The notes under the pieces: generated by a model | Told to the model about the DNA's origin: nothing | The model's database searches: none | Seen by the model: the letters and a program-made list of their open reading frames with translations, nothing else | Source of the DNA: Clostridia bacterium | GTDB lineage: Bacteria > Bacillota_A > Clostridia > Oscillospirales > CAG-272 | DNA length: 10,218 nt | Assembly: GCA_017468115.1 (NCBI GenBank) | Contig: JAFUJS010000048.1 | Coordinates: 1 to 10,218 of the forward strand | Reading direction: 5' to 3' | Made by a program: the position numbers and the translations under genes | In this document: positions 1-6,052 of the stretch, piece by piece | How positions within the stretch are numbered: the stretch's first letter is position 1 | How the letters are laid out: every line of letters begins with the position of its first letter

Positions 1-515
1 TGGTCACGCATATATTTTGCGTATCTCTTCATATCTCTGCCCTGATTTTGCGCCTCTGCATCCTTGTCGTAGCGCCTTGGGTGGATTTGGTCGATTGTAA
101 AGTCGGGGTGGTGCCAGTCGATGAGCGAGTAGTAAAAGCCCACCTTCAGCCCCTCGGCACGAAACGCCTCAACATATTCCTTTACAAGGTCTCTGCCCGC
201 AGGGGTGTTTGTGCATTTATAGTCCGTATACTTTGTGTCAAACATACAAAAGCCCTCGTGGTGCTTTGTTGTAAGGACAACATATTTCATTCCTGCCGCC
301 TTAGCCTGTCTTGCCCAATCCTTGGGGTCGTACATATCGGGGTTAAAGTACTTGAAGTATTTATCATATATTTCGTCGGTTTGGCACTCAATATGCTTAA
401 TCCACTCGTTTCTTGCAGGCATTGCGTAAAGCCCCCAGTGAATAAACATACCGAAGCGGTCCTGCCTGAACCACTCTGTATTTCCCGGTGTTTTTCTTGT
501 TGTGTAGCTTGACAT
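1..515 (-). CDS. GH29 alpha-L-fucosidase, N-terminal part (runs off left edge)
   Basis: Reading the minus strand from the ATG at 515-513 gives 171 codons with no stop before the window edge. The product resembles the N-terminal half of the GH29 catalytic barrel. Residues 21-39 read FGMFIHWGLYAMPARNEWI, residues 78-93 contain the TTKHHEGFCMFD block, and residues 125-137 read VGFYYSLIDWHHP; all three are typical GH29 blocks, including the HWG and KHH active-site segments. The catalytic nucleophile aspartate lies later in the family and is outside the window. GH29 enzymes release terminal alpha-L-fucose from plant or host glycans by a retaining mechanism. There is no signal peptide, so the enzyme is probably cytoplasmic and acts on imported oligosaccharides. 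The start is supported by AAAGGAG (531-525 on the minus strand), 9 bases upstream, and a promoter at 574-602. It is divergent from the XRE gene. Family call is strong; the exact substrate is not known. Confidence 0.93.
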   Translation of the reverse strand, partial: MSSYTTRKTPGNTEWFRQDRFGMFIHWGLYAMPARNEWIKHIECQTDEIYDKYFKYFNPDMYDPKDWARQAKAAGMKYVVLTTKHHEGFCMFDTKYTDYKCTNTPAGRDLVKEYVEAFRAEGLKVGFYYSLIDWHHPDFTIDQIHPRRYDKDAEAQNQGRDMKRYAKYMRD

Positions 516-545
516 AATTTGTAACTCCTTTAGTAAAAATTTATA

Positions 546-569
546 CACTTGTGGCACTTTTTTCCACTT
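546..569 (-). promoter_or_regulatory. Three AAGTG direct repeats at the fucosidase transcription start
   Basis: On the minus strand AAGTG occurs three times (569-565, 559-555, 550-546), spaced 10 and 9 bases apart, so on roughly the same face of the helix. They start just downstream of the predicted -10 box (574-579), so they cover the first transcribed bases. That is a usual place for a repressor operator. GTGG and CCAC within the same stretch could also pair as a weak 4-bp stem. The function is inferred from position only. Confidence 0.35.
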
Positions 570-573
570 CATT

Positions 574-602
574 AGTATAACACAGGTTAAAATTTAATGC
601 AA
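574..602 (-). promoter_or_regulatory. Sigma-A-type promoter for the GH29 fucosidase gene
   Basis: On the minus strand TTGCAT (602-597) and TATACT (579-574) are separated by exactly 17 bases, close to the TTGACA/TATAAT consensus. The predicted start of transcription is near 567, which gives a leader of about 50 bases that contains the AAAGGAG ribosome binding site. No catabolite-control (cre) match was recognised around it. The strong boxes suggest a promoter controlled mainly by repression. Confidence 0.7.
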
Positions 603-627
603 TACCGATTTAGGCTTTTTGATAAGT

Positions 628-644
628 ATTAGATTTAATCTAAT
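628..644. promoter_or_regulatory. Perfect 17-bp palindrome, candidate operator
   Basis: ATTAGATT-T-AATCTAAT is an exact 8-bp inverted repeat around one central base. It sits in the divergent region between the fucosidase and XRE genes, 25 bp upstream of the fucosidase -35 box. It has no GC-rich stem or T-run, so it is not a terminator. Dimeric regulators, including XRE-type proteins, often bind such sites, so the small XRE protein next door is a candidate ligand. That link is inference. AT-rich intergenic DNA produces chance palindromes, but a perfect 8-bp arm pair is uncommon. Confidence 0.45.
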
Positions 645-704
645 TTGGAATAAATAAATAAAAAATGGCAATACGTGTAGTAAAATATAAGTGATATTAA
701 GTTT

Positions 705-720
705 TCCTGCAAAAGCAGGA
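705..720 (+). promoter_or_regulatory. Small hairpin just upstream of the XRE ribosome binding site
   Basis: TCCTGC-AAAA-GCAGGA forms a 6-bp GC-containing stem with a four-base loop. It ends two bases before the purine-rich ribosome binding site (AAAGAGAG, 723-730) of the XRE gene. No T-run follows, so it is not an intrinsic terminator. It could stabilise the 5' end of the mRNA, tune ribosome access, or act at DNA level as an inverted-repeat operator for autoregulation. A possible -10 box, TAAAAT, lies at 681-686, but no convincing -35 box pairs with it. Confidence 0.45.
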
Positions 721-736
721 TGAAAGAGAGAACCTT

Positions 737-949
737 ATGTATCGTAGAATTCGCGATTTGAGAGAGGACAATGACCTAAATCAAACACAGGTTGCAAAAA
801 TTCTCGGCATGTCTCAAACAGGCTACTCCAAGTACGAGACCGGTGAAAACGATATCCCAACGGATATTTTGATTAAGCTTGCTCGTTTCTACGATGTCAG
901 TGTTGATTACATCTTAGGAGAAACGAACATTAAAAGAAGATATCAATAA
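737..949 (+). CDS. Small XRE-family helix-turn-helix regulator (70 aa)
   Basis: The whole protein is one Cro/C1-type (HTH_3) DNA-binding domain. The helix-turn-helix covers about residues 14-40 (NQTQVAKILGMSQTGYSKYE), followed by the usual C-terminal helices with the family signature IPTDILIKLARFYDVSVDYILG (residues 40-61, order as seen). There is no added sensor or dimerisation domain, so it probably acts as a dimer whose activity depends on level or a partner. The ATG at 737 has a purine-rich ribosome binding site at 723-730. The gene stands alone: a divergent fucosidase gene to the left and a strong terminator immediately to the right. Candidate targets are the palindrome at 628-644, the hairpin repeat at 705-720 or the fucosidase promoter. 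Such solo HTH proteins are common in Clostridia genomes, so a link to sugar use is not shown. Confidence 0.9.
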   Translation: MYRRIRDLREDNDLNQTQVAKILGMSQTGYSKYETGENDIPTDILIKLARFYDVSVDYILGETNIKRRYQ

Positions 950-960
950 GTTCACCAAAT

Positions 961-995
961 AAAAAATACCACTGCGGATGCAGTGGTATTTTTTT
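961..995. terminator. Strong bidirectional intrinsic terminator between XRE and GH3 genes
   Basis: A 15-bp perfect stem (961-975 pairing with 980-994) closes on the loop GGAT. The core TACCACTGC/GCAGTGGTA is flanked by an A-run on the left and a T-run on the right, so it works as a terminator for the plus-strand XRE gene and for the minus-strand GH3 operon. The T-run overlaps the GH3 stop codon (TAA on the minus strand at 996-994), so the GH3 mRNA enters the hairpin as translation ends. Confidence 0.93.
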
Positions 996-3117
996 ATTCT
1001 CTTATCAGCTTAAGCTCTAGCGGAGCCTTGCCTGTCAGCATAGTCGACCTTGGGTCGGGCTGATTAAAGCCTATAAACAGGGAGTACTCTCCCCTTTCAA
1101 TTACAAACTCGCCATTTTCATTTGCAAGGGCAAAGGCGCTTGGGTCAAGCTTAAAGCTTACTGTCTTGTCCTCGTTTGCCCTTAGCTCCACCCTTTCAAA
1201 GTGCTTCAGGCTGTAAAGGGGTGCCCCCTCACGCTTAGCCTTTACATATACCTGAAGTATATCTGCCCCCTCATACTCGCTCTCATTGTTTACAAAAACA
1301 GACACGTCAATGGGTTTTTCTGTAATTTTATCATCATTTAGGCGGACTCCGTAGGCAAAGTGATTAGTATATGTAAGACCATAGCCGAAGGGGTAAAGCG
1401 GCTCGCCCTCAAAGTAGCGATAGGTGCGTCCCTTCATTGAGTAGTCCTCAAAGGGTGGCAAATCCTCTGATGATTTGTAGAAGGTAAGGGGTAGCTTGCC
1501 CTGTGGGCTGAACATACCGAAAATCAGCTCAGCTATTGCCTCTCCGCCCTTTTCTCCAGGATACCAGCCTTGGATTATGGCATCGTACATTTGGTCGTAC
1601 TCGCACATATCAATGGCGCTGCCCGACATCATAACAAGGATTGATTTTTTGGCACGGGCGCCTATTTCCTTAATAATCTCATCCTGAATGCCCGGCAGGC
1701 TAAGGTCCTTCTTGTCGCCCTTAAGGTCGCCGTACATTTCAGGGGATTCCTCGCCCTCAATGGTTTCGTCAAGACCAAACACACCGATTACCACATCACA
1801 TTCCTCGCAAATGGCGATAACCTCGTCAAGTCGGTCGTTTCTTTGCCAGCTGATTGTGTCCTTAACTATATGACAGCCCTCGGAAAAATAGACACGCATC
1901 CCGTCCTTTTCGCAAAAATCCTGCATTCCCTCAAGCACGGTTACATATCTTGTGGCAGTTCCGCAGTAGTTACCCTGAAGGGCAATTTTGCTGTTTGCGT
2001 TGGGGCCTATAACACCGATTTTAAGACCCTTTCTCTTCTTTAGCGGCAGGGTGCCGTTGTTTTTAAGAAGAACCAAGCTGCGCCTTGCGGTCTCAAGGGC
2101 AAGCGCCCTGTGCTCGGGGCAAGCGACAGCGCTAAAGGGAATATTGTTATAGGGCACGTCCTTATCGAACTCGCCCAGCTTCATTCTTGTTGTAAGCACC
2201 CTTGTACAGCTTTCGTCAATCAGCTCCTCGGAAACAAGTCCCCTCTTTACTGCATTAACTGCGTGCTCGTAGGTACAGCCACAATTAAGGTCGCAGCCGT
2301 TTTCAAGTGCTAGCGCAACGGACTCACATGGCTCACTCGTTACCTTGTGATACATATGAAAATCCTGTATTGCCCAGCAGTCAGAGGTAACATAGCCGTC
2401 AAAGCCCCAGCGACCCCTTAGAATTTCAACCAAAAGCGCAGGGCTGCCACAGCACACCTCTCCGTTGGTTCGGTTATAGGCGCCCATTACGCCCTCAACC
2501 CCTGCCTCCTCAACACAAGCCTTAAAGGCAGGCAAATAGGTTTCGTGTAAATCCCGCTTAGACACAACCGCATTAAACTCGTGCCTTAAAGCCTCTGGAC
2601 CCGAATGCACGGCAAAGTGCTTTGCGCAGGCTGCCGCCTTAAGATATCTTTCGTCCTCGCCCTCAACACCGTTTATAAAGGCAACGCCCAGCCTTGATGT
2701 AAGATAGGGGTCCTCGCCATAGGTTTCGTGGCCTCTGCCCCAGCGTGGGTCTCTGAAAATGTTTACATTAGGGGACCAAAAGGTAAGACCCTTATATATT
2801 CTGTATTCCCCTGCCCTTTGGGCGATATTGTATTTTGCTCTGCCCTCGGTTGCTATAACCTGTCCAACTCTGTTTATCAGCTCCGTATCAAAGGTGGCGC
2901 CAAGTGCTATTGCCTGCGGAAACATTGTGGCAACACCTGCCCTTGCAACGCCGTGCAGAGCCTCGTTCCACCAGCAGTATTCCTTAATGCCAAGTCGCTC
3001 TACCGCCTTTGCCTCGAAAAGAAGCTGGCTAACCTTTTCCTCAAGTGTCATCTGGGAAACCATTTCCCTTGCCCTTCTTTTATATTCCTGTATGTATTCC
3101 TTTTTTATTTTTCCCAT
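994..3117 (-). CDS. GH3 beta-xylosidase-like glycoside hydrolase (707 aa)
   Basis: This enzyme releases terminal beta-linked sugar, most likely xylose, from xylo-oligosaccharides. The N-terminal barrel has YCWWNEALHGVARAG (residues 47-61), a block characteristic of the xylosidase/arabinofuranosidase branch of GH3 and not of typical bacterial beta-glucosidases. It also has RWGRGHETYGEDP (125-137) and the KH pair (K166-H167). The nucleophile is D246 in YVTSDCWAI. The second domain holds the likely acid/base glutamate in the EGEE cluster (E454-E457). A fibronectin type III-like C-terminal domain follows (about residue 590 onward). There is no signal peptide, so it should be cytoplasmic. The length is normal for three-domain GH3. 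The ATG lies one base after the GH31 stop (TGA-A-ATG), so the two are co-transcribed and probably translationally coupled; its own ribosome binding site is weak. Beta-glucosidase or arabinofuranosidase side activity is possible. Confidence 0.93.
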   Translation of the reverse strand: MGKIKKEYIQEYKRRAREMVSQMTLEEKVSQLLFEAKAVERLGIKEYCWWNEALHGVARAGVATMFPQAIALGATFDTELINRVGQVIATEGRAKYNIAQRAGEYRIYKGLTFWSPNVNIFRDPRWGRGHETYGEDPYLTSRLGVAFINGVEGEDERYLKAAACAKHFAVHSGPEALRHEFNAVVSKRDLHETYLPAFKACVEEAGVEGVMGAYNRTNGEVCCGSPALLVEILRGRWGFDGYVTSDCWAIQDFHMYHKVTSEPCESVALALENGCDLNCGCTYEHAVNAVKRGLVSEELIDESCTRVLTTRMKLGEFDKDVPYNNIPFSAVACPEHRALALETARRSLVLLKNNGTLPLKKRKGLKIGVIGPNANSKIALQGNYCGTATRYVTVLEGMQDFCEKDGMRVYFSEGCHIVKDTISWQRNDRLDEVIAICEECDVVIGVFGLDETIEGEESPEMYGDLKGDKKDLSLPGIQDEIIKEIGARAKKSILVMMSGSAIDMCEYDQMYDAIIQGWYPGEKGGEAIAELIFGMFSPQGKLPLTFYKSSEDLPPFEDYSMKGRTYRYFEGEPLYPFGYGLTYTNHFAYGVRLNDDKITEKPIDVSVFVNNESEYEGADILQVYVKAKREGAPLYSLKHFERVELRANEDKTVSFKLDPSAFALANENGEFVIERGEYSLFIGFNQPDPRSTMLTGKAPLELKLIRE

Positions 3118-3118
3118 T

Positions 3119-5095
3119 TCAGCTCTTAAAGATGCTTATATCAAGCTCTGCTCCCTTTCTTATAAATACAGGTATATTTTCAATAGGAGAGTCTGCGTTT
3201 ATCCACACTCCCCCCGCTGTTTCCTTGCCTGTGTAGGCATTTTGCCACACCTGTCCCTTAGGCAGGTATACCGCCCTTTCTCTCTGTCCGAGCTCCATAA
3301 TAGGGCAAATCAGCAAATCGGGTCCAAGCATATATTGGTCGTCAATCTCCCAGCAGACCTCATCCTCGGGGTATTCATAGAACATAGGTCTCATTGGCGG
3401 AGTGCCGCCTGTGCTCGCCTCGTCCATTATCTTAACAAGATACGGCTTTAGCCTTTCACGGAGCAAAATGTGCTCCTTCATTATCTCAAAATTGTCCTCG
3501 CCATAGCTCCAAATCTCGTTGTCGCCGCCTGTATAGCATTGTCCACCGCCTGTTGTTCCCGTTGCGGGAATATAAGGCATACGATAGCCGTGGAGCCTCA
3601 ACACAGGACAGAAGGTTGCGTACTCAAACCAGCGCACCACAAGCTCACGATAGTCCTTTTCTTGTGGGTCGCCGGAGTCAAAGCCGCCAATGTCCGTTGT
3701 CCACCAAGGAATACCGGCAATTGCCATGCTAAGTCCTGCCCTTACCTGGTCCTTTAGCGCCTCAAAGGTTGGCATAATGTCCCCCGACCAAACAAGGGCT
3801 CCATATTTTGCGCTTCCTGCCCAGGCACAGCGCACTAAGGAAATTATCTCCTTCTCTCCCGCCTCGCAAAGACCCTCGTAAAAGCCCCTTGCGTAGTCCA
3901 CGGGGTAAATGTTGCCTACCTCGGCACAGTTGCCCTCGTAGTAGCGGTGGTTGTCGTAGTCGTAAAGCAGGTATTCAGGCTCTGCCTCGTCAAGCCAAAA
4001 AAGCCTAACGCCCTTGTTATAATAGTTTTCCTTGCACTTTTCCCAAACGAATTTTCTCGCACCGGGGTTAGTTGTGTCGTAGTACACCGCAGGGTGCACA
4101 AACTCGGTGTGGTTGGACGGACCCCTGTCGTTTCTTATAAGGTAGCCCTTCTCCAGCATTTGCTTGTAGTTTTCGCTACCAAACTCAATGGTCGGCCACA
4201 CGGAAACCATAAGCTCCGTGCCCATTTGTCGTAGCTCCTCGGTCATTTTTTCGGGGCTTGGGAAATAGTCGTAGTCAAAGCGAAAATCGCCCTGATGGGG
4301 CCAATGGAAAAAGTCGCAAACGATAACGGAAAGGGGTATTTCTAATTCCTTGTACTTCCTTGCCACAGCCATTAGCTCATCCTGTGTGCGGTAGCGTAGC
4401 TTTGATTGCCAAAAGCCAAGGGCATATTCGGGCATTTTGGGCGCCCTGCCCACAAGCGCCATATAGCGCTCCTCTATTTCCCTCGGTGTTCTTCCCGCTA
4501 TTACAACATAATCCAGCTCCCCTGTCATCATAGCGTGCCACTTGGTTATGTTCTTGCTGAAGCTGACCTCGCCAATGGCAGGCAAATTCCATAGAAAGCC
4601 ATAGCCCAGGCTGGAAATGTAAAAGGGAACGCTTGCCTGTGAGTTTCTGTGGGCTAGCTCCAGCGTGCAGTTTTTAAGGTTCAGATATGGGTGGTTATAC
4701 TGACCCATACCAAAGATTTTTTCATTTGGGTCGCTCTCAAAGCTCATTGTCAGCTCATACTCACCAAGGAGGCGAGGCGTAAAAAGCCTTGCAGGGCGCT
4801 TAAGGGGCTGGAGCCTCAGTGCTTCTCTTAGCACCACATTGCCACAGCTGTAAATTGTTACCTTGCCGTCCTTGTCTATTTCCGCCTTGGCAAGTCCGTT
4901 TTCGATTACTCCGCCCTCGCCCACAAGCTCGGCACGTGCTGTGCTTGGCTCGATTTCCAAAAGGGCACGGCGCTTGCCCGAGAGCCTACCCTCGGGGGAG
5001 CATCTTATTCTCAGGGCATTTTCTCCCCATGGCTCAATTCTTAAAAGCTCGTTATTATATTCACGCACAAGGGCGTTTTCTTCTATTCTCAGCAT
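3119..5095 (-). CDS. GH31 alpha-xylosidase-like glycoside hydrolase (658 aa)
   Basis: GH31 enzymes are retaining alpha-glycosidases, and this one is most like alpha-xylosidases, which remove xylose side chains from xyloglucan oligosaccharides. An N-terminal beta-sandwich (to about residue 215) carries FGMGQYNHPYLNL (128-140). The catalytic barrel starts near PEYALGFWQSKLRYR (222-236). The likely nucleophile is D369 in FWLDEAEPE, and the likely acid/base is D439 in VWSGDI. IPWWTTDIGGF (462-472) and LRLHGYR (499-505) are further GH31 blocks. C-terminal beta domains include the GPDLLICPIM segment (591-600). No signal peptide is seen, so the site of action is the cytoplasm. The start is fixed by AAGGAGG (5106-5100 on the minus strand), though its 4-base spacing to the ATG is short. 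It precedes the GH3 gene by one base and follows the AraC-type gene after 85 bases. An alpha-glucosidase-type specificity cannot be excluded. Confidence 0.92.
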   Translation of the reverse strand: MLRIEENALVREYNNELLRIEPWGENALRIRCSPEGRLSGKRRALLEIEPSTARAELVGEGGVIENGLAKAEIDKDGKVTIYSCGNVVLREALRLQPLKRPARLFTPRLLGEYELTMSFESDPNEKIFGMGQYNHPYLNLKNCTLELAHRNSQASVPFYISSLGYGFLWNLPAIGEVSFSKNITKWHAMMTGELDYVVIAGRTPREIEERYMALVGRAPKMPEYALGFWQSKLRYRTQDELMAVARKYKELEIPLSVIVCDFFHWPHQGDFRFDYDYFPSPEKMTEELRQMGTELMVSVWPTIEFGSENYKQMLEKGYLIRNDRGPSNHTEFVHPAVYYDTTNPGARKFVWEKCKENYYNKGVRLFWLDEAEPEYLLYDYDNHRYYEGNCAEVGNIYPVDYARGFYEGLCEAGEKEIISLVRCAWAGSAKYGALVWSGDIMPTFEALKDQVRAGLSMAIAGIPWWTTDIGGFDSGDPQEKDYRELVVRWFEYATFCPVLRLHGYRMPYIPATGTTGGGQCYTGGDNEIWSYGEDNFEIMKEHILLRERLKPYLVKIMDEASTGGTPPMRPMFYEYPEDEVCWEIDDQYMLGPDLLICPIMELGQRERAVYLPKGQVWQNAYTGKETAGGVWINADSPIENIPVFIRKGAELDISIFKS

Positions 5096-5127
5096 AATTC
5101 CTCCTTAAAGGCTTCTATTTTCATATT

Positions 5128-5156
5128 AAAATATGCGCTGTTTCTTTGCTACTCAA
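5128..5156 (-). promoter_or_regulatory. Candidate promoter for the GH31-GH3 pair
   Basis: In the 85-base gap after the AraC-type gene, TTGAGT (5156-5151, minus strand) and TATTTT (5133-5128) are 17 bases apart. Each matches 4 of 6 consensus bases, so this would be a weak promoter needing an activator. The -10 region lies inside the short inverted repeat CATATT-AA-AATATG (5122-5135). No terminator was seen in this gap, so read-through from the AraC-type gene is also possible. Confidence 0.35.
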
Positions 5157-5180
5157 TTATTATCAAAACATAATCACAAA

Positions 5181-5939
5181 TTAAGATTTCTCTCGAAATT
5201 CCTTGGGGGTAATGCCTGTGATTTCCTTAAAATTTCGGTTAAAGGAGCAAAGGCTGTCGTACCCGCACTCGTAGGCGATTTGTGAAATTGTTTTCGGCTC
5301 GGTTGAAAGCAAATATTGGGCGTGGGAAATTCTGTACTCGTTAAGAAGGCGCCTAAAGGTGCTGCGAAGACCCTTCTTAATCAGCGAGGTTACGTACCTG
5401 TGGTCGTAGCCCAGCTGGTGGGCGATATCCTTTGCCGTAATATTCTCGGTGTAGTGCTGGGAAATAAAGGTAAGGATTCTGCCATAGGTGTCTGCCCCCT
5501 TGTTTTTCCTCTCCACAAACTCCGTTTGGGACATTTGCACGTAGGCAACCTTGTAAAGCAGGGACTTAAGAAGCAGGGTGTCCCTTGCCACCTTAAGCTC
5601 ATTTACTATATCCTCGTCAAGCAAAAACACGGGGCGAAGCGGGCTTTTTCCACGCACACGCTGATAAAAGGTGTTTATGTAGTTTGAGGCAAAGATAAAA
5701 AGGGTGCTTTTTGACTCCTTGGGGGTTCTGTATCCGTGAATACGGTTAGGCAAAATCAAAATCGCCTCGCCCGCCTTTATGGAATGCTCCACCTCGTCAA
5801 CGGTAACAAGCACCTCACCACGGCTGACATAAAGCAGCTCAAAGGAGTTGTGCAGATGCATACCAAAGGCAAGATTCTCATCATCTCTTGTAAAGGTTTC
5901 GTAATTTAAGAAGGAGCGAAACTCCTCATATACAATCAT
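5181..5939 (-). CDS. AraC-family transcriptional regulator (252 aa)
   Basis: This is a one-component sugar-responsive regulator by architecture. The N-terminal third is a cupin-type sensor domain, with HLHNSFELLYVSRGE at residues 28-42 followed by a GEAILILPNRIHGY strand block. The C-terminal 100 residues are the double helix-turn-helix domain: the first near 167-188 (TAKDIAHQLGYDHRYVTSLI) and the second near 218-242, ending with GITPKEFRE, the AraC signature region. I chose the ATG at 5939-5937, not the one at 5984, because GAGGTG lies 4 bases upstream of it, and the longer form would begin inside the promoter -10 to +1 region. It is divergent from xylA and upstream of the GH31 and GH3 genes, so it probably activates one or both when xylose or xylosides are present. 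The ligand is inferred from context only. Confidence 0.92.
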   Translation of the reverse strand: MIVYEEFRSFLNYETFTRDDENLAFGMHLHNSFELLYVSRGEVLVTVDEVEHSIKAGEAILILPNRIHGYRTPKESKSTLFIFASNYINTFYQRVRGKSPLRPVFLLDEDIVNELKVARDTLLLKSLLYKVAYVQMSQTEFVERKNKGADTYGRILTFISQHYTENITAKDIAHQLGYDHRYVTSLIKKGLRSTFRRLLNEYRISHAQYLLSTEPKTISQIAYECGYDSLCSFNRNFKEITGITPKEFREKS

Positions 5940-5972
5940 ATTACACCTCAAAAATCTTAATTTATGATTATA

Positions 5973-6001
5973 ATTATACCACATATGAATAGTAATTTCA
6001 A
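5973..6001 (-). promoter_or_regulatory. Near-consensus promoter for the AraC-type gene
   Basis: On the minus strand TTGAAA (6001-5996) and a perfect TATAAT (5978-5973) are 17 bases apart, and TGG directly before TATAAT gives an extended -10. Predicted transcription starts near 5966, leaving a leader of about 26 bases before the ATG at 5939. This should be a strong, activator-independent promoter. Confidence 0.75.
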
Positions 6002-6014
6002 TATATATAGTGAT
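5983..6014. promoter_or_regulatory. Candidate AraC-type direct-repeat binding site
   Basis: ATATGAATAGTAAT (5983-5996) and ATATATATAGTGAT (6001-6014) match at 11 of 14 bases with an 18-base period. The core is ATAGTAAT against ATAGTGAT. AraC-family activators commonly bind direct repeats of about this size and spacing, next to or overlapping the -35 box of the target promoter. This pair flanks the shared -35 hexamer and reaches to within 4 bases of the xylA -10 box. The region is very AT-rich, so chance similarity is a real alternative. Confidence 0.35.
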
Positions 6015-6024
6015 AGTATATAAT
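5996..6024 (+). promoter_or_regulatory. xylAB promoter with weak -35 and perfect -10
   Basis: A perfect TATAAT lies at 6019-6024. Exactly 17 bases upstream is TTTCAA (5996-6001), a poor -35 box on this strand. That suggests a promoter needing an activator, fitting control by the divergent AraC-type protein. Transcription would start near 6031, followed by AAGGAG at 6041-6046, six bases before the xylA ATG. Confidence 0.6.
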
Positions 6025-6052
6025 TAGATAAATATTTTTTAAGGAGACAAAT

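Larger units (their letters stand above)
516..736. other. Divergent regulatory intergenic region, fucosidase/XRE
   Basis: This AT-rich gap holds no credible gene. It contains the fucosidase ribosome binding site (525-531), the AAGTG repeats (546-569), the fucosidase promoter (574-602), the palindrome (628-644), a possible -10 box TAAAAT (681-686) and the hairpin (705-720) in front of the XRE gene. The density of elements suggests tight control of one or both genes. Confidence 0.6.

Noticed and set aside
48..512. Plus-strand open frame of 154 codons at the left edge
   Set aside because: The opposite strand encodes clear GH29 motifs over the same bases, with a start, ribosome binding site and promoter.
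516..736. Catabolite-responsive (cre) site near the fucosidase promoter
   Set aside because: TGCAATACCG near 598-607 superficially resembles half a cre box, but spacing and the second half do not fit the consensus.
2728..3451. Plus-strand open frames of 133 and 230 codons opposite the GH3/GH31 junction
   Set aside because: They overlap in two frames, lie antisense to well-conserved hydrolase sequence and have no plausible ribosome binding site or recognisable domain.
5107..5180. Terminator between the AraC-type gene and the GH31 gene
   Set aside because: The only inverted repeat (5122-5135) is short and made only of A/T pairs apart from its end pair, with no T-run, so it is not a credible intrinsic terminator.
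5940..5984. Longer start for the AraC-type protein (ATG at 5984)
   Set aside because: The extra 15 residues would be encoded by the -10 and start region of its own promoter. The ATG at 5939 has GAGGTG just upstream and gives the normal family N-terminus.
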